Positions 6,628-11,434 of a stretch of 11,434 bases of DNA are shown here, piece by piece. The stretch lies in NCBI GenBank assembly GCA_964465065.1, contig CAYXHZ010000079.1:1-11434 (forward strand), in the 5' to 3' direction. The DNA is from CAYMND01 sp964465065. GTDB taxonomy: Bacteria > Acidobacteriota > Aminicenantia > UBA2199. The first letter of the stretch is position 1; every line of letters begins with the position of its first letter. The notes under the pieces are model-generated. The model was not told where the DNA came from. It did no database searches and was given only the letters and a program-made list of their open reading frames with translations. Both the position numbers and the translations under genes were made by a program.

Positions 6628-7422
6628 TCAACGCTTGTTTTGCGTATCCAGGTAGGTCATGATCATGGATACGACGATGGCCGGTTCGTCCGCGAAGACG
6701 ACGTGGTCGGCGAAGGGGATGTTGAGGATGCGGACCTTCTTGGTCAGCTGCCGCAGGCGGACCAGGCTTTCGATGCTGGTCAGGCGGTCTTTTTCACCGC
6801 GGATGGCCAGAAAGGGGAAGGGGATTTTTTTCATGAGTTTCCCGGGATGTCCCTGCTCGCTGAGGTCGCACCACATCGAGAACACCTGCGCGGCGAAAGC
6901 GGTCCAGTCGGACTCGGGTTGCAGCGCTTGCTGCAGTTTGACGGATGCGGGAAAGAAACGTTTCCACAGCTGAGGGGTCATGCTCCTGTACAATCCGTAG
7001 GCGCCGTCCTGTTCGCTCATTTCCCAGCTCGAACCGATGGTGGCCAGGCTGTGCAGGCCGGCAGGCCGTGTCGAGGCGAAGCGGCAGGCGGTGATGCCAC
7101 CGTCGCTGAAACCGATGATGCCGTAGGCCTGGAGAGCCAGCGACGAGACGACCTTTTCCAGATCGGAGCACAACTGGGCGTAGCTCAGCGCTCTGTTGCC
7201 GCACCGGGAACGGCCATGCCCGCGGCTGTCCAGGCCGATGAGATGGAAGCGGTCGGCCAGAGCCGGGCAGATGGGATTGAAATCTTCGATGCTGCCCATG
7301 CCGCCGTGCAGCAGCAGGAGCGTCGGCGCATCGGCCGGCCCCAGTTCTTCCAGGTAGAGTTCCGTATCGCCGCAGGAGACGAATCGTCCGGTTTGATGGT
7401 TGAAGGTTTTGTGTTCGCTCAT
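6628..7422 (-). CDS. Alpha/beta hydrolase
   Basis: A 264-aa serine hydrolase of the alpha/beta fold, cytoplasmic, substrate unknown. The oxyanion-hole motif LLHGGMGS is at 37-44, DSRGHGRS at 65-72, and the nucleophile elbow GFSDGG puts Ser106 at the active site. The acid is probably D212 (GEKDRLT) and the base H240 (FADHVVF), so the catalytic triad is complete. Length is normal for the family. The frame runs 5 codons further upstream to a TTG, but ATG 7422 is preferred. No Shine-Dalgarno precedes either, and TATAAT at 7434-7429 ends 6 nt before the ATG, suggesting a leaderless mRNA. The gene lies 50 bp downstream of the WYL regulator on the same strand and is likely its target or operon partner. 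Downstream it converges on the kinase gene across 71 bp with no clear terminator. Confidence 0.88.
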   Translation of the reverse strand: MSEHKTFNHQTGRFVSCGDTELYLEELGPADAPTLLLLHGGMGSIEDFNPICPALADRFHLIGLDSRGHGRSRCGNRALSYAQLCSDLEKVVSSLALQAYGIIGFSDGGITACRFASTRPAGLHSLATIGSSWEMSEQDGAYGLYRSMTPQLWKRFFPASVKLQQALQPESDWTAFAAQVFSMWCDLSEQGHPGKLMKKIPFPFLAIRGEKDRLTSIESLVRLRQLTKKVRILNIPFADHVVFADEPAIVVSMIMTYLDTQNKR

Positions 7423-7428
7423 AAGCAG

Positions 7429-7434
7429 ATTATA
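7429..7434 (-). promoter_or_regulatory. -10 box of a probable leaderless hydrolase promoter
   Basis: A perfect TATAAT on the minus strand ends 6 nt before ATG 7422, so a start 6-7 nt downstream would fall on the A of the ATG. The matching -35 region (about 7451-7458) is poor and lies inside the inverted repeat at 7443-7466, as expected for a regulated promoter. The 12-mer TATAATCTGCTT is shared with the promoter at 11417-11428. Confidence 0.5.
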
Positions 7435-7442
7435 CAAGGGGT

Positions 7443-7466
7443 ATTACGACAGCGTATGGTCGTAAT
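7443..7466. promoter_or_regulatory. Inverted repeat, candidate operator for the WYL regulator
   Basis: ATTACGAC (7443-7450) and GTCGTAAT (7459-7466) are perfect inverted 8-bp arms around 8 bp. The centre lies about 33 bp upstream of the predicted hydrolase start, covering the -35 and spacer. It begins just after the WYL stop codon. There is no T-tract, so it is unlikely to be a terminator. Binding by the adjacent WYL protein is inference from position. Confidence 0.45.
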
Positions 7467-7472
7467 TGCGAC

Positions 7473-8408
7473 TCACTCGTATTTTTTGCGAATTTGTTCG
7501 GCCAGACTCCTGAGCTTGTCCCGGACCCGTACCGGCCGGATCAGCTTGATGGCATCCCCGTAGGATAAGAGGTAACGGTACAGGCGGTCCTCCTCTGGCT
7601 GCCGGCAGCGGACGGTGACGGACCCGTCGCTGCAGTATTCGATCTCGTCGCCAGGGTGACATTCCTCGACCTGGGCCCGGGCTTGCGGACCGGCAGTGAA
7701 CTCCAGCTCGACCAGGTTCGGATTCTGGAACAACGGGTGCGCCTGGAGATGTTCGTCATAACTTTTATCGCGCCGGACGAACGCTTCGCCCGTTTCCAGG
7801 ATATCGTGGATCCGGCTCACCTTGAAAAGGCGGCAGTCCATTCTGATCCGGCAGAATGCGAACAGATACCAGGAGCCCCACTGCATGATCAAGGTCATGG
7901 GCTCGATCAACCTGACCACGTCGGCCTGCCTGTGACTGGAGTAGCGGCAACTCAGCAAGCGCCTCCGAGCGATCGCCGTCTCGATGCGCTGCAGCTTTTC
8001 GATCAGGACCGTATTCCGCTTCGGCAGGGAAAAATCGAACATCAGAGTCTGTTCCCGTTCCTGAACGGTGCCAGCCAGCTCCTTGGGCAGCAGACTGTAC
8101 ATCCGCTCCAGCGAACCCAGAAAGCGCTGGTCGGCGAAGCTGCCCTGGATGCCCTTGAGGGCCGTCAGCACGTTGAGGAAATCCTCGCCGCTGAACAGAC
8201 GGTGGTTCAGCTTGTACTGCGGCCTGATTCCGTAACCGCCGGATTGTCCCGGCAGGGCGTATACCGGAATCCCGGCCGTGATCAGGGAGTCCATGTCGCG
8301 CTGGATGGTCCGGACGCTGACCGAAAATCGTTCGGCCAAAGCGCTGGCCGGAAGGATATCCCGGTTGAGCAGCAAAACGACGATACCGAGCAGACGATCG
8401 ATTTTCAT
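7473..8408 (-). CDS. WYL-domain transcriptional regulator (YafY/DeoR-type HTH)
   Basis: A 311-aa DNA-binding regulator. An N-terminal winged HTH spans about 1-62, with recognition helix SVSVRTIQRDMDSL (29-42) and wing GQSGGYGI. A linker follows, then the WYL domain (about 136-212) with the literal W180-Y181-L182 in GSWYLFAFC and basic ligand-pocket residues (R188, R193, K196, R199). The C-terminal WCX-type domain (about 228-308) ends in a basic helix. WYL domains commonly sense nucleotides or nucleic acid, and members can repress or activate. The length is standard. ATG 8408 starts an ordinary HTH sequence and has GGAG about 11 nt upstream, a slightly long spacing. The gene is divergent from the flavoprotein operon, with promoters at 8433-8461 and 8487-8515, and is followed by the hydrolase. 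This position suggests it controls both flanks. Confidence 0.92.
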   Translation of the reverse strand: MKIDRLLGIVVLLLNRDILPASALAERFSVSVRTIQRDMDSLITAGIPVYALPGQSGGYGIRPQYKLNHRLFSGEDFLNVLTALKGIQGSFADQRFLGSLERMYSLLPKELAGTVQEREQTLMFDFSLPKRNTVLIEKLQRIETAIARRRLLSCRYSSHRQADVVRLIEPMTLIMQWGSWYLFAFCRIRMDCRLFKVSRIHDILETGEAFVRRDKSYDEHLQAHPLFQNPNLVELEFTAGPQARAQVEECHPGDEIEYCSDGSVTVRCRQPEEDRLYRYLLSYGDAIKLIRPVRVRDKLRSLAEQIRKKYE

Positions 8409-8432
8409 GGCCTTGGCTCCGAGCTTGCTCGC

Positions 8433-8461
8433 ATCATATCCTGCCCGGAGTATGGCGGCAA
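8433..8461 (-). promoter_or_regulatory. Promoter of the WYL regulator gene
   Basis: On the minus strand TTGCCG (8461-8456), a 17-bp spacer and TATGAT (8438-8433) form a good sigma70 promoter. The predicted start near 8426 leaves a short leader of about 17 nt before ATG 8408. Confidence 0.6.
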
Positions 8462-8486
8462 GTCTTTAATGTTTGTTTTTGGCAGC

Positions 8487-8515
8487 TGGAAAATACGGAA
8501 AATGTCGGATACAAT
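8487..8515 (+). promoter_or_regulatory. Promoter of the flavoprotein operon, with direct repeats
   Basis: TGGAAA (8487-8492) and TACAAT (8510-8515) are spaced 17 bp apart, with a predicted start near 8522 and a leader of about 24 nt. The region carries two direct repeats, GGAAAAT at 8488-8494 and 8497-8503, and AATGTCG at 8501-8507 and 8513-8519, which may bind a regulator. Confidence 0.5.
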
Positions 8516-8545
8516 GTCGAACGGAATGAAAAGGAGAAAGCGAAG

Positions 8546-9109
8546 ATGAAGAAGAAGATCCTGGCGGTTCTCGCCAGCCCGCGCAAGGACGGCTACAGCA
8601 GCTACCTGGCCGACCGGGTCATCGAGAAACTGCAGACAATGGCTGTCGAGGTGGACAGAGTTGCCCTGAAAGACCTGCATATCGGCCCCTGTCTGGCCTG
8701 CGACGCCTGTCGTCAGGGCCAGGGCGGCTACTGCGTCGTCGACGACGACATGAAGCCCCTGTATCAAAAGATCCTCGACAGCCGCGCCGTCCTGCTGGCC
8801 TCCCCGGTCTACTGGTTCGCCGTCAGCGCCCAGATGAAGCTGTTCATCGACCGTTTTTACGGTTTTCACAACGACCAGACAGGGGTGCTCAAGGGCAAGA
8901 AATTCGGTATCATCCTCTCCTACGGTGACGCCGACCCCTTCGGCGCCGGCGCCGTCAACCCCCTGCGTTCTTATCAGGACATGTTCCGCTACACCGAATC
9001 GGAGATCCGCTTCATGCTCTACAAGACCGAGCTGCCGCCCACAGCACGGGTGACGGACCAGGCCCTGGACGACGAGATCGCCCTGGCCGCCGGGGCCTTA
9101 CTGCGATGA
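8546..9109 (+). CDS. Flavodoxin-fold iron-sulfur flavoprotein / NADPH-dependent FMN reductase family
   Basis: A 187-aa cytoplasmic flavoprotein. Residues 5-11 (ILAVLAS) and the following P-R-K-D-G-Y-S-S form the FMN phosphate-binding loop, and ASPVYWFAVSAQMKLFIDR (about 86-104) is the second flavin-binding segment. C49-x2-C52-x2-C55-x7-C63 matches the compact Cys motif (CX2CX2CX4-7C) that binds a [4Fe-4S] cluster in archaeal and bacterial iron-sulfur flavoproteins. It therefore probably shuttles electrons between a reduced carrier and FMN, partner unknown. The start is supported by AAGGAG (8531-8536) 9 nt upstream. It is the first gene of a four-gene run, and its stop overlaps the thioesterase start by 4 bp (ATGA). 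Confidence 0.87.
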   Translation: MKKKILAVLASPRKDGYSSYLADRVIEKLQTMAVEVDRVALKDLHIGPCLACDACRQGQGGYCVVDDDMKPLYQKILDSRAVLLASPVYWFAVSAQMKLFIDRFYGFHNDQTGVLKGKKFGIILSYGDADPFGAGAVNPLRSYQDMFRYTESEIRFMLYKTELPPTARVTDQALDDEIALAAGALLR

Positions 9110-9897
9110 ACGACCTGATCCGGCACGGCCGGGAATACGAGGTGCGCTTCTACGAGAGCGACGGCCGCGGCCGCCTCTTGGCCGTCCATCTGCTGGGACT
9201 GATCGAGGAAACGGCCGCCAGCCACTGCGCCGCCGCCGGGCTGGACATCCACAAGCTGCGCGACCGGGGCTTCGGTTGGGTGCTGTTGCGCGGCAGCCTG
9301 GACATGCAGCGCTATCCCCGCTACCGGGAGCGCTTCCGGGTGGAGACCTGGGTTTCCTGGGCCCGGCGCATGTTCGCCACCCGGGAGTACCGTATCGTGT
9401 CCGAACGGGGCGAAGTACTCGGCTCGGCCCGTTCCCTGTGGCTGTTCTACGATCTCGCATCGGCCAAGCCGGCGGCGATCATGCCCCTGTACCTGGACGC
9501 CTGGCAACCGCAGCTCGGCGGTCCTTCGCCCTTTCCCGACGACGATCAGGACCGGCCGCAGCTCTCGCAACCCGGCCCGGGAGCTTTCAATTTCACTGTC
9601 CGGCCGTCAGAAATCGACACCAACTGCCATGTCAACAACGTGGCCTACATCGCCTGGGTTTTCGATGTGCTGCCTTTCGACATGAACGGGGAACTGGTGT
9701 TGCGCCGACTCTACGGACGTTTCGTGCGCGAGGTCCTGCCCGGGGAGACGGTGACGGCCAGCGCCACAGTGTATCAGGAATCGTCAGAAGGCACCCGGGT
9801 CGGCCTGGGCGTGTTCGCCCGGGAGGTCCTGGCGGAGGGGCAGCGGTTGGTTCTGTCTGCCACCGCCGATTCCCTGTGGGCGCCGGAGCCGGCATGA
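9106..9897 (+). CDS. Acyl-ACP thioesterase (FatA/FatB family)
   Basis: A 263-aa double-hotdog enzyme that hydrolyses acyl-ACP to release free fatty acid. The first hotdog spans about 8-140 (VRFYESDGRGRLLAVHLL, then LIEETAASH). The second begins near 163 with FTVRPSEIDTNCHVNN, giving the family catalytic set D171, N173 and H175 plus the conserved VNN. Length fits bacterial members. It starts within the stop of the flavoprotein gene and ends within the start of the DUF523 gene, so it is translationally coupled on both sides. No signal peptide. Chain-length preference cannot be read from sequence alone. Confidence 0.9.
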   Translation: MNDLIRHGREYEVRFYESDGRGRLLAVHLLGLIEETAASHCAAAGLDIHKLRDRGFGWVLLRGSLDMQRYPRYRERFRVETWVSWARRMFATREYRIVSERGEVLGSARSLWLFYDLASAKPAAIMPLYLDAWQPQLGGPSPFPDDDQDRPQLSQPGPGAFNFTVRPSEIDTNCHVNNVAYIAWVFDVLPFDMNGELVLRRLYGRFVREVLPGETVTASATVYQESSEGTRVGLGVFAREVLAEGQRLVLSATADSLWAPEPA

Positions 9898-10307
9898 GGC
9901 TGTGCAGCGCCTGCCTGCTGGGTATCGCCTGCCGCTACGACGGGCAATCAGTCGCCGATAAGCGGGTTCTCGCCCTGGCTGCCGTCGAGACCCTGATCCC
10001 CGTCTGTCCCGAGCAGCTGGGCGGACTGCCGACACCGCGTCCGGCGGCCGAAATCCGCTCCGGGCGGGTGATCGACTGTGCCGGTTTCGACGTGTCGGCC
10101 GCCTTTCATCGTGGTGCCGAACAGACGCTGGCCATCGCCCGCCTGTACGCTGTCGGCGGCGCCATTTTCAAACAGCGCAGTCCCTCCTGTGGTTGCGGCC
10201 GGATCTACGACGGCAATTTCTCGGGCCGGGTCGTTTCCGGTGATGGCATCACCACGAAGCTGTTGAAGGAGAATGGAATTCCGGTGGTCAGCGAGGACGA
10301 TTTATGA
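9894..10307 (+). CDS. DUF523 / TudS-type [4Fe-4S] desulfidase-like protein
   Basis: A 137-aa protein of the DUF523 family, for which the TudS members are known to remove sulfur from thiouracil or 4-thio-UMP using a [4Fe-4S] cluster held by three cysteines. Family motifs are intact: SACLLGIACRYDG (5-17), CPEQLGGLPTPRPAAEI (38-54) and RSPSCGCGRIYDGNFSG (95-111). Likely cluster ligands are one of C7/C13, C38 and C99, and E40 in CPE is the probable catalytic acid/base. ATG 9894 is chosen because the N-terminal Cys motif follows directly and it overlaps the thioesterase stop. A longer frame upstream runs antiphase through the thioesterase and is not real. The true substrate is unknown. Next to a second Fe-S protein it suggests an anaerobic or micro-oxic host. 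Confidence 0.87.
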   Translation: MRLCSACLLGIACRYDGQSVADKRVLALAAVETLIPVCPEQLGGLPTPRPAAEIRSGRVIDCAGFDVSAAFHRGAEQTLAIARLYAVGGAIFKQRSPSCGCGRIYDGNFSGRVVSGDGITTKLLKENGIPVVSEDDL

Positions 10308-10750
10308 CGCTCAAGCGTGAGGAACCCATGGAAATTCAACAATTGCGAGACGAGAATATTCAACCCGACACCGAAGTGATCGCCGCCGCCTTGGGCCCGG
10401 CGTTCGAGGTCTACGGGCAGTTCATGGCCAGAATCGGTGCCGAGCCTTTCATGCTGCAGCCCGAATGGCGCTACTACCAGGACGGCAAGGCCTGGTTGTG
10501 CAAGCTGACCAGCAAGAAGAAAACCGTATTCTGGTTGTCGGTGTGGCAGGGATTTTTCAAATTGAGCTTCTACTTCAGCGCCCGGCATGCTCCGGCTGTC
10601 GAGGCCCTGGGTGTCGACCGGGGAATCATCGAGCGCTTTCGGCAAAGACAGGCCGTCGGCAGGCTCATCCCCCTGGTGGTCAACGTTCATACCCTGTGGC
10701 AGCTCGACGATCTGTACCGCCTGATCGAGTTCAAGAAGAATCTGAAATGA
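10304..10750 (+). CDS. DUF3788 family protein
   Basis: A 148-aa soluble protein matching the DUF3788 layout: an N-terminal LRDENIQPDTEVIAAALG, then PEWRYYQDGKAWLCKLTSKKK (split by family-typical Trp/Tyr), VFWLSVWQGFFKLSFYFS, and a C-terminal domain ending LDDLYRLIEFKK. Function is unknown. Two starts are possible. ATG 10304 overlaps the DUF523 stop as ATGA and has GAGGA 6 nt before it. ATG 10328 has GAGG 5 nt before it and gives MEIQQL, closer to the usual family N-terminus. The gene ends the operon, only 18 bp from the convergent methyltransferase gene, with no terminator visible between them. Confidence 0.82.
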   Translation: MTLKREEPMEIQQLRDENIQPDTEVIAAALGPAFEVYGQFMARIGAEPFMLQPEWRYYQDGKAWLCKLTSKKKTVFWLSVWQGFFKLSFYFSARHAPAVEALGVDRGIIERFRQRQAVGRLIPLVVNVHTLWQLDDLYRLIEFKKNLK

Positions 10751-10768
10751 TCCGGGGTCTGAGTGTCT

Positions 10769-11365
10769 TCAGGCGATGAACAGGTAGTAGAACAGGGTGA
10801 AGGCCAAAAGCAGGATCAAAACGTGCGGTGCCTCGCCGACCAGGGCGGAACGGTAATTCGGGGTCACGGCATGGGTTTCGGGGTAGGGCCGCAGGCTGGG
10901 CAGAAAACGGTGAATTTCCGAACAGTAGGCCGAGTAATCGGCCGTGAATTTTCTGGATAGAAACTGTTCCTCGTAGGGGATGATCAGGGCGTACATCAAG
11001 GTGAATTCGACACCGAAGATCAGGTAACAGTACCATTCGTTCAGGGTCAGGGCGACAGCCAGTCCGATGATGAAATTGCCGATGTACAAAGGGTTGCGGA
11101 CGTAGGCGAAGGGTCCGGCGATGCACAGGGATTCGGCTTCGATCTCGGTCACCACGTGCCGGCCGCGCAGGTAAGCGGCCGCATAGATCCGCAAGGCCAG
11201 GGCCAGCAGGATCAGTCCGATTCCCACCAGCCAGACTGTCCGGCCGGACCGGCCTCGAGCTAAAACCTTGATGAGGGTTCCGAGCAGCAGCGCACCGCTG
11301 CTGATGTAGCGGCGGTGTCGGAAAGCCAGGCTGGAAATCTTGTTTTTCAATCTGTTGACAGGCAT
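10769..11365 (-). CDS. Isoprenylcysteine methyltransferase-like (ICMT/PEMT family) membrane protein
   Basis: A 198-aa integral inner-membrane protein with about four to five hydrophobic segments (roughly 20-35, 45-62, 93-110, 115-130 and the C-terminal 185-197). The family signature GPFAYVRNPLYIGNF (about 82-96) and the later E-E-x-F-L and Y-x-x-Y...R-F-L-P stretch identify the SAM-dependent ICMT/PEMT-type methyltransferase fold. Bacterial members rarely methylate prenyl-cysteine, and substrates may be lipids or quinones. ATG 11365 has AGGAG 13 nt upstream, which is rather far. An upstream TTG at 11404 is an alternative start but has no ribosome site. It is transcribed from the extended -10 promoter at 11423-11431 and converges on the DUF3788 gene. 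Confidence 0.82.
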   Translation of the reverse strand: MPVNRLKNKISSLAFRHRRYISSGALLLGTLIKVLARGRSGRTVWLVGIGLILLALALRIYAAAYLRGRHVVTEIEAESLCIAGPFAYVRNPLYIGNFIIGLAVALTLNEWYCYLIFGVEFTLMYALIIPYEEQFLSRKFTADYSAYCSEIHRFLPSLRPYPETHAVTPNYRSALVGEAPHVLILLLAFTLFYYLFIA

Positions 11366-11422
11366 GCGATCACTTCTGCTCCTGAATTCGTCCGCACCGT
11401 TCAACGCGGTATTCTGAAGCAG

Positions 11423-11431
11423 ATTATAACA
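11423..11431 (-). promoter_or_regulatory. Extended -10 promoter of the methyltransferase gene
   Basis: On the minus strand TG (11431-11430), one base and a perfect TATAAT (11428-11423) form an extended -10 element. The -35 lies outside the window. The predicted start near 11416 gives a leader of about 50 nt to ATG 11365. Confidence 0.6.
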
Positions 11432-11434
11432 AAT

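Noticed and set aside
6640..7563. 307-aa plus-strand frame opposite the alpha/beta hydrolase
   Set aside because: The opposite strand encodes a complete catalytic triad; this is an antisense shadow.
7656..8549. 297-aa plus-strand frame opposite the WYL regulator
   Set aside because: It is an antisense shadow of a clear HTH-WYL gene and runs through the divergent promoter region.
9276..9893. Upstream part of a 343-aa frame ending in the DUF523 protein
   Set aside because: It overlaps the thioesterase in another frame; family motifs begin only after ATG 9894, so a fusion is not supported.

Overview
The window is a GC-rich stretch of bacterial chromosome with Shine-Dalgarno-led genes, a sigma70-type promoter vocabulary and several lipoprotein or envelope genes. 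This points to a Gram-negative bacterium. The gene mix (a lipoprotein M16C presequence-protease homologue, a DUF3597 protein, a PAS hybrid histidine kinase, an acyl-ACP thioesterase and an iron-sulfur flavoprotein) would fit Desulfuromonadales/Desulfobacterota or a relative. That placement is inference, since no rRNA or other phylogenetic marker is present. I see no mobile element, CRISPR array, tRNA or rRNA.

Left part (1-998): the 5' half of a beta-propeller-type lipoprotein gene runs off the left edge on the minus strand. Its probable promoter (591-620) is a near-consensus sigma70 promoter whose spacer is filled by a perfect 10+10 bp palindrome, which looks like an operator. The roughly 190-nt leader holds several stem-loops and a 53-codon ORF that starts at about the predicted transcription start. 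Further upstream, a short minus-strand frame (714-956) looks like the leftover end of a second propeller protein.

Centre (999-6556): a 999-aa M16C metalloprotease lipoprotein is followed by a textbook terminator. Next come a convergent DUF3597 gene with its own good promoter and, transcribed divergently from it, a soluble hybrid histidine kinase (PAS, HisKA, HATPase, receiver).

Right part (6557-11434): a WYL-domain regulator sits at the centre of a divergent cluster. On the minus strand it is followed by an alpha/beta hydrolase gene. The 50-bp gap between them contains an 8+8 bp inverted repeat and a TATAAT box placed so that the hydrolase mRNA would be leaderless. On the plus strand four genes are joined by three consecutive 4-bp ATGA overlaps: an iron-sulfur flavoprotein, an acyl-ACP thioesterase, a TudS/DUF523-type [4Fe-4S] protein and a DUF3788 protein. 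A convergent membrane methyltransferase-like (ICMT/PEMT) gene closes the window.

The most plausible under-described system is this right-hand WYL-controlled cluster, a translationally coupled redox, thioester and desulfidase set with an operator candidate beside the regulator. The second candidate is the palindrome-controlled leader of the propeller lipoprotein.
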